Part shown: one piece after another, positions 38,092 to 46,068 of the stretch
How the letters are laid out: the number at the start of each line of letters is the position of its first letter
Position numbering within the stretch: position 1 is the first letter of the stretch
Assembly: GCF_005670685.2 (NCBI RefSeq)
Contig: NZ_CP062008.1
Coordinates: 3,906,001-3,970,000, forward strand
DNA: 64,000 nucleotides
Source of the DNA: Mycolicibacterium mucogenicum DSM 44124
GTDB lineage: Bacteria; Actinomycetota; Actinomycetes; Mycobacteriales; Mycobacteriaceae
Direction: 5' to 3'
Notes under the pieces: model-generated
Told to the model about the DNA's origin: nothing
Databases searched by the model: none
Seen by the model: only the letters and a program-made list of their open reading frames with translations
Made by a program: the position numbers and the translations under genes

Positions 38092-38927
38092 GCGGGCCGC
38101 ATCGCAGACGCGCGCAGCTCCGCGTTGTGCGCGGTAAGACCGCCCCGCAGAGGACGCACGAGCGTGGGCGTGGCATGCTCGCGGACGCTTTCGGCGTTGC
38201 GCCATACCGCCGTGGCGGTCATCCGCACGGGCGTCACCAACCGCCGGTCGAACGTCATCTTTGACATGGGGCCACACACGGATACCGCGGCCACGGCTTC
38301 GCCCACGGGTCCGATCGGTGCTGCGACGCAGCCGAACCCGCGAAGAGACTCTTCCCTCTCAGTGGCCACACCGTGGGCGCGGACCCTGTCCAGTTCGGCA
38401 GCGAGCTGGGCACTCGTGGCGACCGAGTACCGGGTTCGTCGTTTCGCAAGGTCGACGTCAGCAGTGTCCTGATAGGCCAGGATCGCCTTGCCGACAGCGG
38501 TGCACTGAGCCGGTTGACGCCCGCCTACGCGAGTCGGGATTGCGGCCATCACCTCATCGCCGATCTTCTCCAGGTATACGACGTCAGAGCCGTCCAATAT
38601 GGCGAGATGCACCACCAACCCGGTGGCCCGGTGCAGATCACGCAGGAGCGGAATGGCAGCCCGGTGGATTCGGTCCTGTTGCAGCGCAAGGTTTCCCAAC
38701 TCCACGAGGCGCACGCCGAGCTCGTAATCGAACCCGTCACGGCTCAACCAGCGCAGGTTCACCAGGCGCTCGAGCATGCGATGCGCGGACGAGCGGGGCA
38801 GGCCGGTGCGACGAACGATCTGCGCCAAGGTGAGACTTCCCGACCCATCGAACGCGTCCAACACCAGGGAAACCCGATCAATCACGTTGCTAGGCGTCTC
38901 GGCAGCCACATCGACAGTCAGCGTCAT
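38088..38927 (-). CDS. IclR family transcriptional regulator, copy 1
   Basis: A 279-aa regulator with an N-terminal winged helix (about 15-75: VLDAFDGSGSLTLAQIVRRTGLPRSSAHRMLERLVNLRWL) and a GAF-like effector domain (GLVVHLAILDGSDVVYLEKIGDE, QPAQCTAVGKAILA). It is very close to the second IclR at 48208: for example RTGLPRSS.HRMLERLV and YELG.RLVELG are shared. IclR proteins often activate or repress aromatic and steroid-like catabolism. It shares a promoter/operator block with the paralogue and has island motif J upstream. Confidence 0.93.
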   Translation of the reverse strand: MTLTVDVAAETPSNVIDRVSLVLDAFDGSGSLTLAQIVRRTGLPRSSAHRMLERLVNLRWLSRDGFDYELGVRLVELGNLALQQDRIHRAAIPLLRDLHRATGLVVHLAILDGSDVVYLEKIGDEVMAAIPTRVGGRQPAQCTAVGKAILAYQDTADVDLAKRRTRYSVATSAQLAAELDRVRAHGVATEREESLRGFGCVAAPIGPVGEAVAAVSVCGPMSKMTFDRRLVTPVRMTATAVWRNAESVREHATPTLVRPLRGGLTAHNAELRASAMRPA

Positions 38928-38953
38928 CGAAACCCTCCAGGCCCGTCACTCGA

Positions 38954-39006
38954 ATAGTCAAAATAGGAATAGTGAGTTTTTTACCATATGCTGTGGTCGC
39001 TGTCAC
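38954..39006 (-). promoter_or_regulatory. Promoter/operator block shared by the two iclR genes, copy 1
   Basis: On the minus strand: GTGACA (39006-39001) as -35, a 17-bp spacer, TAAAAA (38983-38978) as -10. The 34-bp element 38954-38987 begins ATGGTAAAAA and ends TTTTGACTAT, arms that are 8/10 inverted-complementary. The same elements with identical spacing occur before the second iclR gene (48136-48188). This suggests autoregulation or cross-regulation by the two proteins. Confidence 0.65.
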
Positions 39007-39047
39007 ATACCGATCTGTGGCCGCCGGCGACCTCGCCGCCGCGGCTG

Positions 39048-39064
39048 GTTCCGCTCACCGGTCG
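39048..39064 (-). promoter_or_regulatory. Island operator-like motif, site J
   Basis: Minus strand CGACCGGTGAGCGGAAC, centred at 39056. Its core CCGGTGAGCGGAA is identical to site F. It is 82 bp before the exported-protein ATG at 39138 and 129 bp from the iclR start. Confidence 0.6.
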
Positions 39065-39137
39065 GCCACGTATCGCCGGGTTCCCTGAACTCGGTAGAGC
39101 TGAATCGGAAGAACACATCAACGACCTCGGGAGCCCA

Positions 39138-39518
39138 ATGCGCAAGCAACTGCTGCTGGCCATCGCCGCCGGCGCGCTCACCCTTGGCCCGCCGCCCGTG
39201 GCGACCGCTGACACCCCTGCCTCGTGCGAGGACGCCTACTGCACGCCCGGCATCTCCCCTGGGGTGGTGTTGGGAGCCCCCTGTGGCGACACGTCGCATT
39301 TCGTTTTCGGCACCACGCCATGGGGCCGACTCGTGTTCTGCGGCTCTCCGCGGCGATATGAACCGCGCTATTTTCGCTCGCCACCGATGCGGGGTATCAA
39401 GGTCGAGGGCTCACCCTGCCCTCAATTCGTTAACGACGTCGCCCAGGCACCGGACGGGTTGTTCTTGAGCTGCGTTGCTGTCGACGGGGCCACCCGCTGG
39501 GTGCAGGGCGATCTTTGA
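39138..39518 (+). CDS. Small exported cysteine-containing protein
   Basis: A 126-aa protein starting at ATG 39138, with GGGAG upstream. MRKQLLLAIAAGALTLGPPPVATAD is a clear signal peptide with cleavage after ATA. The mature part has six cysteines (ASCEDAYCTPG, GAPCGDTSHF, VFCGSPRRY, SPCPQFVND, LSCVAVDG), probably forming disulfides. I do not recognise the family. Its promoter carries the island motif, which links it to the catabolic regulon. It could be a cell-envelope binding protein. Confidence 0.72.
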   Translation: MRKQLLLAIAAGALTLGPPPVATADTPASCEDAYCTPGISPGVVLGAPCGDTSHFVFGTTPWGRLVFCGSPRRYEPRYFRSPPMRGIKVEGSPCPQFVNDVAQAPDGLFLSCVAVDGATRWVQGDL

Positions 39519-39558
39519 CCCGCGCAGGGCGACGCAACCTCCCGGCACCGGAGCCGGT

Positions 39559-40074
39559 CTACCCCCGTTCGTGCGTCGGTGGCGACACGCCGTCCAGACC
39601 GGCTCCGAGCAGTGTGCGAACAAATAGGTCACCATCGAGGAGCCTGCTCGTCCGTGCGGTGATCTGCCACTTGCCCGCAATTCTGTTGAGTACGAAATGA
39701 TTTGCGGTGGCACGCCAGACTCGGTAATGGTCGTCGCCGCTGGAGTCTGAACCGCTCTGGCGCAGCAGTACCAGCGATTCGCAGACGGCCACTGCGGCGT
39801 CGCCGTCCAAGGCGATCACAGCAGGTCCCAGGAAGTGACAACACCCCTGAGCGACGAGGTCCTGGTGTGATGGGGAGCTGACCATGTCATGTACCCCCTG
39901 ACGGCCCGTCATCTGCCAGCCCTCTACGTCGTAGGTTCCGCCGACAGCCCACAGCCGCGCGGCTCGGTCGGCGTCGCCCGAATCGACTGAAGGACCGTAC
40001 GTGGCAATGATTTTCGCGATGGCTTGCTGATCCTCGAGTCGCCTTAGACGTGACAAGACCTCGGCCTCGGTCAT
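39559..40074 (-). CDS. SnoaL-like / NTF2-fold protein
   Basis: A 171-aa protein of the SnoaL_4 type: LSRLRRLEDQQAIAKIIATYGPSVDSGDADRAARLWAVGG followed by YDVEGWQMTGRQGVHDMVSS and a beta sheet ending NHFVLNRIAGKWQITARTSRLLDG. The fold acts in cyclases, isomerases and hydratases, including ring-steroid isomerases. It is the last gene of a four-gene minus-strand unit and its ATG overlaps the stop of the F420-type gene by 4 bp. Confidence 0.78.
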   Translation of the reverse strand: MTEAEVLSRLRRLEDQQAIAKIIATYGPSVDSGDADRAARLWAVGGTYDVEGWQMTGRQGVHDMVSSPSHQDLVAQGCCHFLGPAVIALDGDAAVAVCESLVLLRQSGSDSSGDDHYRVWRATANHFVLNRIAGKWQITARTSRLLDGDLFVRTLLGAGLDGVSPPTHERG

Positions 40075-40937
40075 ACTTCCTTCTCCAATTCATGCAAACG
40101 GACCAACTGATCGCAATAGTGCGACGCACTGTTTGCCCGGACCACGCAGCTGATGGCCGTGGCCCCGGCGTCGCGCAGGACTTCCAATTGGGCGCGCGTG
40201 CCGGCCGGATCACCCGCTGGGTCAACCACAGTGGACAGCACCACCTCAAAACCCGGCTGCCGTTCGACGATGGCCAACATGTCAGATACGTCATGCGGAT
40301 CAAGTCCGAAAGGCATCCATCCGTCCGCATGACGTACTGCCCGTCGCAGTGACGCCGCACCGCGTCCGCCGACCCACAGTGGGACCTGCCGCTGTTCAGC
40401 GTGCGGCAGCACAGTCATGCCCTGAAAGTCATAAAACCGTCCATGGTATTGCGGTATCGCACTGGACAGCGATGCTCGAAGAGCGCAAATCGCGTCATCC
40501 GCGCGTGCGGCCCGCTGCGCCCACGACGCATCCAACAGCGCGAATTCCTCTTCCAGGGAGCCGATTCCGACTCCGAGTATCAGTCGCCCCGCGCTCACCC
40601 GATCGAGGGTGCCGTAGCGTTTCACGATCTCCAACGGATGGTGGTATCCGAGGACCAGCACCGCCGTCGCCATCCTGATTCGGCTGGTATGCGCGGCAAG
40701 ATAACCGAAGGTGGCCAGCGGATCCCAATACACCGCACCACGGTTGGCGACATCCGCAGACGGAACGGCAACGTGTTCCGAGCACGTCAGATACTCGAAA
40801 CCCAATTCGTCAGCAGCGGAAGCAATCTGAACCAGATCCTCGATGCCGGCGGTGGATTCCCAGTCGCTGGCGATTCCGGGCTGCTGCACCACGACCGGCG
40901 TGGACAAACCCAACCGCACGTCAATGTGCCCCGGCAA
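40071..40937 (-). CDS. LLM-class (F420-dependent) oxidoreductase
   Basis: A 288-aa luciferase-like TIM-barrel enzyme. FEYLTCSEHVAVP, RIRMATAVLVLGYHHPLEIVKRYGTLDRVSAGRLILGVGIGSLEEEF and VPLWVGGRGAASLRRAVRHADGW are typical of mycobacterial F420-dependent members. It would reduce or oxidise a carbonyl or C=C with F420. The start at ATG 40937 lies 17 bp inside the upstream SDR gene, and its stop overlaps the SnoaL-like gene. Confidence 0.86.
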   Translation of the reverse strand: MPGHIDVRLGLSTPVVVQQPGIASDWESTAGIEDLVQIASAADELGFEYLTCSEHVAVPSADVANRGAVYWDPLATFGYLAAHTSRIRMATAVLVLGYHHPLEIVKRYGTLDRVSAGRLILGVGIGSLEEEFALLDASWAQRAARADDAICALRASLSSAIPQYHGRFYDFQGMTVLPHAEQRQVPLWVGGRGAASLRRAVRHADGWMPFGLDPHDVSDMLAIVERQPGFEVVLSTVVDPAGDPAGTRAQLEVLRDAGATAISCVVRANSASHYCDQLVRLHELEKEV

Positions 40938-41715
40938 TCAGGGCTCTGATCGCCTCATGCGATTCCAGCACCACCCGCGATCTGTCCGGGGCACTGTTGG
41001 CTTCTGCGCGGCCCACGTTACCGCCCGCCACCCAGACCGGCCCATCGGCAAGGTGTGCGAGACCTTCTGCGGCGACGTCAGCGGGCTCGTTGACCAGGAT
41101 GCCGGGCGCATCGAAATTGAGGCCGATTCGCTCCATCGCCGGCGTCCGCGTGACACCGAGCACCAATTCCAATACATCCACATTGTGTTCGCGCAGTTCC
41201 AGCCAGAGGCTCTCGGCGAACATCCGGGAAAAAGCCTTGGCGCCAGCATAAATCGTGTGCCTCCACGCGCCCATGTAGCCGGCAAGCGATCCGACGAGCA
41301 TGATGCCTCCGCGGCCACGAGCCGCCATCGGACGGCCGTAGTACTGGACCAATTCGAGCATGCGCGTGACATTGAGGTCGGTAACCTTTTGAAACTCGCG
41401 GAGGTCGGTCTCCAAGAACAGCTCGTTGCACGTGCTCGCGCCTGCGTTATAGATCAACAATCCCACTTCGAGGTCGGCGGTGCCCTCGCAAATCCGGGCA
41501 ACCGATTGTGGATCGAGGAGGTCAGCGGACTCCACGCGAACCTCGACGCCGATTTCGCGGCAGCGTGCCGCGGTGTCCTCGAGCGGCCCCCGTTTGCGCG
41601 CGATCAGCACCAGGTTCAAACCCGCCCGCGCGAGCTGCACGGCGAATCCGGCTCCCACGCCCTCTGATCCACCGGCAATAACTGCCCACGGTCCGTACTT
41701 GGCAACATCGATCAT
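40921..41715 (-). CDS. Short-chain dehydrogenase/reductase
   Basis: A 264-aa SDR with the NAD(P) loop AGGSEGVGAGFA, the LLIYNAGAS strand (NNAG variant), the catalytic Ser in VGSLAGYMG and the YAGAK pair. The basic residues in VLIARKRGPLE suggest NADPH preference. It is the second gene in the minus-strand unit, 20 bp after the mycofactocin-type SDR. Reaction is unknown; an alcohol/ketone step on a cyclic substrate is plausible. Confidence 0.85.
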   Translation of the reverse strand: MIDVAKYGPWAVIAGGSEGVGAGFAVQLARAGLNLVLIARKRGPLEDTAARCREIGVEVRVESADLLDPQSVARICEGTADLEVGLLIYNAGASTCNELFLETDLREFQKVTDLNVTRMLELVQYYGRPMAARGRGGIMLVGSLAGYMGAWRHTIYAGAKAFSRMFAESLWLELREHNVDVLELVLGVTRTPAMERIGLNFDAPGILVNEPADVAAEGLAHLADGPVWVAGGNVGRAEANSAPDRSRVVLESHEAIRALIAGAH

Positions 41716-41735
41716 CGCGAATCCTTTTGTCGGAG

Positions 41736-42572
41736 TTATCTTTGCGTGGCGCCCGCGTCAACGGGCAACGTGATCGCGGTGACGTAGCGAGCCTCGTCGG
41801 AGGCCAGGAACAGTGCCGCATTTGCGACGTCGATCGCTTCAACCCACGGGATGGACAGGAGGTTCATCCGTCGCGCGGCTTCGGCGAACTCGTCCCGCGT
41901 GGGAGGTCGGTCCAGGTCCGGACGGAAAGCAGTCCGGACGACGTCGTTCTGGATGAGCGGGGTATCGACGTTGGTGGGCAGAATGCAATTCACGCGGACG
42001 GCGTGCGGCGCCAGGTCGTGCGCGAAGCTGCGCATCAGTCCGATCACCCCGTGCTTGGCGGCGGTGTAGTGGCCTACCCCGACAAGGCCGCGCACGCCGG
42101 CGATTGAGCTCGTCAGCACCATGGCGCCGCCACCGCGTGCAATCAGGTGTTCGGCGCTGGCCCTGCAGGTGTGCCACACTCCGGTCAGATTGACGTCGAG
42201 CATGGTGCGCCAGGCGTTTTCACCGAGATCGACGGTCATCGCACGGGACGTGATTCCGGCCGTCGCGCAGACGATGTCGAGTCCACCGAACACATCGGCG
42301 CCCCGGTCGGTCGCGGCCTGCATCCCCTTGAGGTCGCGGACGTCGACGATCTCGGTGTGGATCCGGCCGCCGGCCTGTGCGACCAGCCTGGCCGTCTCCT
42401 CGAGGTCGGCCGGAGTGCTGAAGGGAACCGAGACGGTCTCGACAGGCCCGCACAGGTCGAGCCCGATGATGTCGGCGCCCTCCTGGGCGAACCGCACCGC
42501 TTGGGCGCGGCCGATTCCGCGCGCAGCACCCGTGATGACTGCGACTTTGCCTGCGAGCCGCAGCGCACTCAT
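41736..42572 (-). CDS. Mycofactocin-coupled SDR family oxidoreductase
   Basis: A 278-aa SDR with TGAARGIGRAQAVRFAQEGADIIGLDLC, followed by the extra segment VPFSTPADLEETARLVAQAGGRIHTEIVDVRDL. That insertion between the second strand and the ADVRD motif is the mark of SDRs with non-exchangeable NAD that rely on mycofactocin. Catalytic YTAAK and SS of LTSSIAG are present. ATG 42572 has GGGGAGAAG upstream. It leads the four-gene unit and is divergent from the KshB-like gene, with two island motifs between. Confidence 0.88.
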   Translation of the reverse strand: MSALRLAGKVAVITGAARGIGRAQAVRFAQEGADIIGLDLCGPVETVSVPFSTPADLEETARLVAQAGGRIHTEIVDVRDLKGMQAATDRGADVFGGLDIVCATAGITSRAMTVDLGENAWRTMLDVNLTGVWHTCRASAEHLIARGGGAMVLTSSIAGVRGLVGVGHYTAAKHGVIGLMRSFAHDLAPHAVRVNCILPTNVDTPLIQNDVVRTAFRPDLDRPPTRDEFAEAARRMNLLSIPWVEAIDVANAALFLASDEARYVTAITLPVDAGATQR

Positions 42573-42688
42573 GCGCTTCTCCCCGTCACACTGCGTGCCC
42601 ACCGGTCTCGGCGTCGTTTGAACCAGGCTTCGATCTCCTGCTCACACCTGCAACGGTAGGTACCGCCTCCAAGCCGAATCTTCGGCGA

Positions 42689-42705
42689 TTCCCGGTGATC
42701 GGAAA
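42689..42705 (+). promoter_or_regulatory. Island operator-like motif, site G
   Basis: TTCCCGGTGATCGGAAA, centred at 42697; it differs from site F at a single base. It lies in the 204-bp divergent region between the mycofactocin-type SDR and the KshB-like gene, 28 bp from site E. Confidence 0.65.
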
Positions 42706-42716
42706 CCAATGCAGGG

Positions 42717-42733
42717 ATCCCGCTCATCGGAGA
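42717..42733 (-). promoter_or_regulatory. Island operator-like motif, site E
   Basis: Minus strand TCTCCGATGAGCGGGAT, centred at 42725. It is 52 bp before ATG 42777 of the KshB-like gene. The same 50-52 bp spacing is seen at four other leaderless-looking starts in the island, which supports ATG 42777 as the start. Confidence 0.6.
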
Positions 42734-42776
42734 GACCGGTTGGGTGCGTGCCTTTGTCGTCCCAGACTTTCAGCAC

Positions 42777-43856
42777 ATGAACGATGTCGAAGCCGGCACC
42801 GAAATCGTCAGCGCAGGCCGAGGTGTATTGCTAGCGGTGACCGATGTCGTTGAAGAGAGTCCCGACGCTCGGTCATTGGTGTTCACGGTCCCTGAACAGC
42901 TGCGCGACCGCTTCACCTACCGTCCAGGGCAGTTTCTGACGCTGCGCATCCCGAGCGATCAGACCGGCTCGGTGGCCCGGTGCTACTCGTTGGCGAGTTC
43001 CCCGCACACCGATTCCGAACTGAAGGTCACGATCAAGCGGACTGTGGGCGGATACGGGTCGAACTGGTTGTGCGACAACGTTTCTGCTGGCGAAACCATC
43101 GAAGTGCTACCGCCGGCCGGAGTCTTCACACCGTCCTCGCTCGACACCGACTTTCTGTTGTGGGCCGCCGGAAGCGGTATCACCCCTGTCATGTCGATCC
43201 TCAAATCAGCGATGGCATCCGGTTCCGGACGAGTGGTGCTGTGCTACGCCAACCGTGACGAGCGTTCGGTGATCTTCGCGGCTGAGCTCCGCGAACTGGC
43301 TGCGCGTTACGCCGGTCGCTTGACGGTATTGCACTGGTTGGAATCGGTGCAGGGGTTGCCGACTCGCGCGCAGCTGACCGGATTTGCGCGCACCGTCTTT
43401 TCCGGGTCCGCGACCTTCGAATCGTTCATCTGCGGTCCTGCCGCGTTCATGTCGGTCGTCAAGGAGGCCCTGAGCGAAGCCGGGCTGCCACGTGAGCGCA
43501 TCCATCTCGAGGTGTTCCAGTCCCTCTCGAGCGACCCGTTTGCCAATGAGATGAGTTGCGCAGCAGATCATTCCGATGGCGGAGACGCTGCAACGGTACG
43601 GATCGACCTTGACGGCGCGAGCCACCGATTGCGATGGCCGCGTCGCGCAACACTGGTCGACACGATGATCGCGGCAGACCTCGACGTGCCCTACTCGTGC
43701 CGGGAAGGCCAGTGCGGATCGTGCGCGGCGACCGTGCTCGGTGGCCAAGTCAACATGGCAGCCTCCGAAGTACTGCAAGCAGAGGACCTCGCCGACGGTC
43801 TGATCTTGGCCTGCCAGGCAACACCAGTATCAGACGAACTGCACATCAAGTTTTAA
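42777..43856 (+). CDS. KshB-like ferredoxin reductase with C-terminal [2Fe-2S] domain
   Basis: A 359-aa protein with the KshB layout: FAD domain (RPGQFLTLRIPSDQTGSVARCYSLASSP), NAD domain (AAGSGITPVMSILKSAM, CYANRDERSVIF, FICGPAAFMS) and a C-terminal plant-type ferredoxin (PYSCREGQCGSCAATVLGG, ILACQ). It strongly resembles the reductase of 3-ketosteroid 9alpha-hydroxylase. No Rieske oxygenase (KshA) is in the window, so its electron acceptor is unknown. ATG 42777 is preferred; GTG 42744 with GGAGAG upstream would add 11 residues. Confidence 0.9.
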   Translation: MNDVEAGTEIVSAGRGVLLAVTDVVEESPDARSLVFTVPEQLRDRFTYRPGQFLTLRIPSDQTGSVARCYSLASSPHTDSELKVTIKRTVGGYGSNWLCDNVSAGETIEVLPPAGVFTPSSLDTDFLLWAAGSGITPVMSILKSAMASGSGRVVLCYANRDERSVIFAAELRELAARYAGRLTVLHWLESVQGLPTRAQLTGFARTVFSGSATFESFICGPAAFMSVVKEALSEAGLPRERIHLEVFQSLSSDPFANEMSCAADHSDGGDAATVRIDLDGASHRLRWPRRATLVDTMIAADLDVPYSCREGQCGSCAATVLGGQVNMAASEVLQAEDLADGLILACQATPVSDELHIKF

Positions 43857-43878
43857 AAGAACCGCTGCTCCACAACAT

Positions 43879-43895
43879 TTTCCGCTCACCGGGAA
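43879..43895 (-). promoter_or_regulatory. Island operator-like motif, site F
   Basis: Minus strand TTCCCGGTGAGCGGAAA, centred at 43887 in the 108-bp gap before the HsaA-like gene (78 bp from its ATG). It is one of the closest matches to the consensus. Confidence 0.65.
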
Positions 43896-43964
43896 CGGTT
43901 CTCACCAACGGAAAGTCCACCGACGGACCATCAGTGGCAGCCATTGAAACGATAGGACGACAAG

Positions 43965-45146
43965 ATGACCGACCGGGTAATCGACCGGGTGCGCGAGATC
44001 GCCGACCAACTGCGCGCCCAGGGCCCCGAGGCAGAACGGGCCGGGCAGCTCACCGACGAGACGGTCAAATTGATGAAGTTGGCGGGCAACATTCGACTGC
44101 TGCAACCGAAGGCCCACGGCGGACTGCAAGTCCACCCGCGTGAATTCGCCGAGACCGTGATGGCCACCGCCGCGCTGGATCCGTCCGCGGGCTGGATCAA
44201 CGGCGTCGTCGGCGTCCATCCGTATCAGCTCGCTTACGCAGACCCACGAGTCGCGTCCGAAATCTGGGCCGACGATGTCGACACCTGGGTCGCCTCCCCT
44301 TACGCGCCGCAGGGCGTGGCCCGGCCCGTCGATGGTGGCTACATCTTCAACGGCCGCTGGCAGTTCAGCTCGGGCACCGACCATTGCGAGTGGATCTTCC
44401 TGGGCGCGATGGTGGGTGACGCCGAGGGCAAGCCACTGATGCCGCCGCAGATGCTGCACATGATCCTGCCCCGCAGCGACTACGAGATCGTCCAGGACTC
44501 CTGGAACGTGGTGGGCCTGCGCGGTACAGGCTCCAAGGACGTCATCGTCAAGGACGCCTTCGTCCCCACTTACCGCACCATGGACGCGATGAAGGTCATG
44601 GACGGCACCGCCCAACGCGAGGCCGGGATGACCGAGACGCTGTACCTGATGCCGTGGTCGACCATGTTCCCGCTGGGCATCTCGTCGGCCGTCATCGGCA
44701 TCGCCGAGGGCGCCCTGGCCGCCGCACTCGATTACCAACGCGAGCGCGTCAACTCCAGTGGCGTGGCCATCAAGGACGACCCGTACGTCATGTACGCCAT
44801 CGGTGAGGCCGCCGCCGACATCAACGCCGCCCGGCAAGAGCTGCTGGCCAATGTCGACCGGATCTTCGACATGGTCGCCGCCGGCACGGAAGTGTCGTTC
44901 GAGGACCGCGCGGCCGGCAGGCGCACCCAGGTGCGAGCCGTATGGCGCGCCGTCTCGGCGGTCGATGAAGTATTCGCGCGATGCGGGGGCAACGCCGCGC
45001 GGATGGACAAGCCGCTGCAACGGTATTGGCGGGATGTGCACGTCGGCCAGGCGCACGCCATCCACGTACCCGGCACGGTCTACCACGCCTCGGCCCTGAG
45101 TTCCCTCGGCGTGGACCCGCAGGGCCCGCTGCGAGGCATGATCTGA
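43965..45146 (+). CDS. HsaA-like flavin-dependent monooxygenase (acyl-CoA dehydrogenase fold)
   Basis: A 393-aa two-component flavoprotein oxygenase, similar in length and sequence to HsaA, which hydroxylates 3-HSA in steroid ring degradation. Shared features include SAGWINGVVGVHPYQLA, FNGRWQFSSGTDHCEWIFLGA, NVVGLRGTGSKDVIVKDAFVP, LYLMPWSTMFPLGISSAVIG and QRYWRDVHVGQAHA. An FMNH2-supplying reductase (HsaB type) is not seen in the window. ATG 43965 has AGGACGA upstream. It is followed by the extradiol dioxygenase, as expected for phenol-to-catechol-to-ring-cleavage order. Confidence 0.9.
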   Translation: MTDRVIDRVREIADQLRAQGPEAERAGQLTDETVKLMKLAGNIRLLQPKAHGGLQVHPREFAETVMATAALDPSAGWINGVVGVHPYQLAYADPRVASEIWADDVDTWVASPYAPQGVARPVDGGYIFNGRWQFSSGTDHCEWIFLGAMVGDAEGKPLMPPQMLHMILPRSDYEIVQDSWNVVGLRGTGSKDVIVKDAFVPTYRTMDAMKVMDGTAQREAGMTETLYLMPWSTMFPLGISSAVIGIAEGALAAALDYQRERVNSSGVAIKDDPYVMYAIGEAAADINAARQELLANVDRIFDMVAAGTEVSFEDRAAGRRTQVRAVWRAVSAVDEVFARCGGNAARMDKPLQRYWRDVHVGQAHAIHVPGTVYHASALSSLGVDPQGPLRGMI

Positions 45147-45159
45147 CAGGAGAACACCC

Positions 45160-46068
45160 GTGGGATTGATCAAGAGCCTCGGCTACGTCACAGTCGCCGC
45201 CTCAGACATCGATCGCTGGCGGCACTTCGCCTTCAACGTCCTCGGCTTCGCGACCGGTAGCGGACCCGACGAGTCCGCGCTGTATCTGCGGATGGACGAG
45301 CGTGCCGCGCGCATCGTCGTCGTGCCCGGCGAATCCGACAAGATCATGACCATCGGTTGGGAGGTGCGCGACCACGCCGACCTCCAGCAGGTCAAGGGTG
45401 CGCTCGAGGCCGCCGGAGTGCCGTTCAAGCAGCTAGGGTTCGCGGAAGCCGATGCCCGATGCGTCGAAGAGGTCATCGCTTTCGAGGATCCCGCCGGTAC
45501 CGCACTCGAGGTGTTTCACGGCCCCGTCCTCGACCACTCCCCCGTCATCACGCCGCACGGAGCGAAGTTCGTCACTGGCAACCAGGGCCTGGGACACGTC
45601 GTGCTCCCCGCGCTCGACGTCGACAGCTTGTTCGAGTTCTACACCGAAGTCCTGGGATTCAAGTCCCGCGGCGCATTCCGTGTCCCGGTGCCACCGGAAT
45701 TCGGACCCGTCCGGGTGCGGTTCATGGGCGTGAACCAGCGTCATCACAGCCTGGCGATCTGCCCCGCGCAGAACCTGCGCGATCCCGGCCTCATTCACCT
45801 CATGGTCGAGGTCGAAACCCTCGACGCCGTTGGCCAGGCCCTCGACCGGGTCAATGCCGAAGGCTTCCAGCTCTCGTCCACCTTGGGCCGACACACCAAC
45901 GACAAGATGGTGTCCTTCTACGTGCGCGCTCCCGGCGGCTGGGATATCGAGTTCGGCACCGAGGGCATGAGAGTCGACGAAACCTATTACACGGCAGAGG
46001 AAATCACTGCGGACAGCTACTGGGGTCACCAGTGGGTCACCGATCTACCGAAGGCGATGCAACCATGA
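45160..46068 (+). CDS. HsaC-like extradiol ring-cleavage dioxygenase
   Basis: A 302-aa two-domain VOC dioxygenase close to HsaC/BphC type I enzymes. The Fe(II) ligands are in place: H146 (GLGHVVL), H213 (LIHLMVEV) and E264 (WDIEFG). HHSLAI and TLGRHTNDKMVSFYVRAPGG carry the second-sphere His and Tyr. The first domain lacks metal ligands, as is normal. It would meta-cleave a catechol made by the HsaA-like enzyme 13 bp upstream. Its stop overlaps the FAD-dehydrogenase ATG by 4 bp. Confidence 0.92.
   Translation: MGLIKSLGYVTVAASDIDRWRHFAFNVLGFATGSGPDESALYLRMDERAARIVVVPGESDKIMTIGWEVRDHADLQQVKGALEAAGVPFKQLGFAEADARCVEEVIAFEDPAGTALEVFHGPVLDHSPVITPHGAKFVTGNQGLGHVVLPALDVDSLFEFYTEVLGFKSRGAFRVPVPPEFGPVRVRFMGVNQRHHSLAICPAQNLRDPGLIHLMVEVETLDAVGQALDRVNAEGFQLSSTLGRHTNDKMVSFYVRAPGGWDIEFGTEGMRVDETYYTAEEITADSYWGHQWVTDLPKAMQP

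Noticed and set aside
45357..46064. Open frame continuing upstream of the KstD-like gene through the dioxygenase gene
   Set aside because: The upstream part is an out-of-frame reading of the HsaC-like gene; ATG 46065 overlaps that gene's stop and starts the recognisable FAD domain region.
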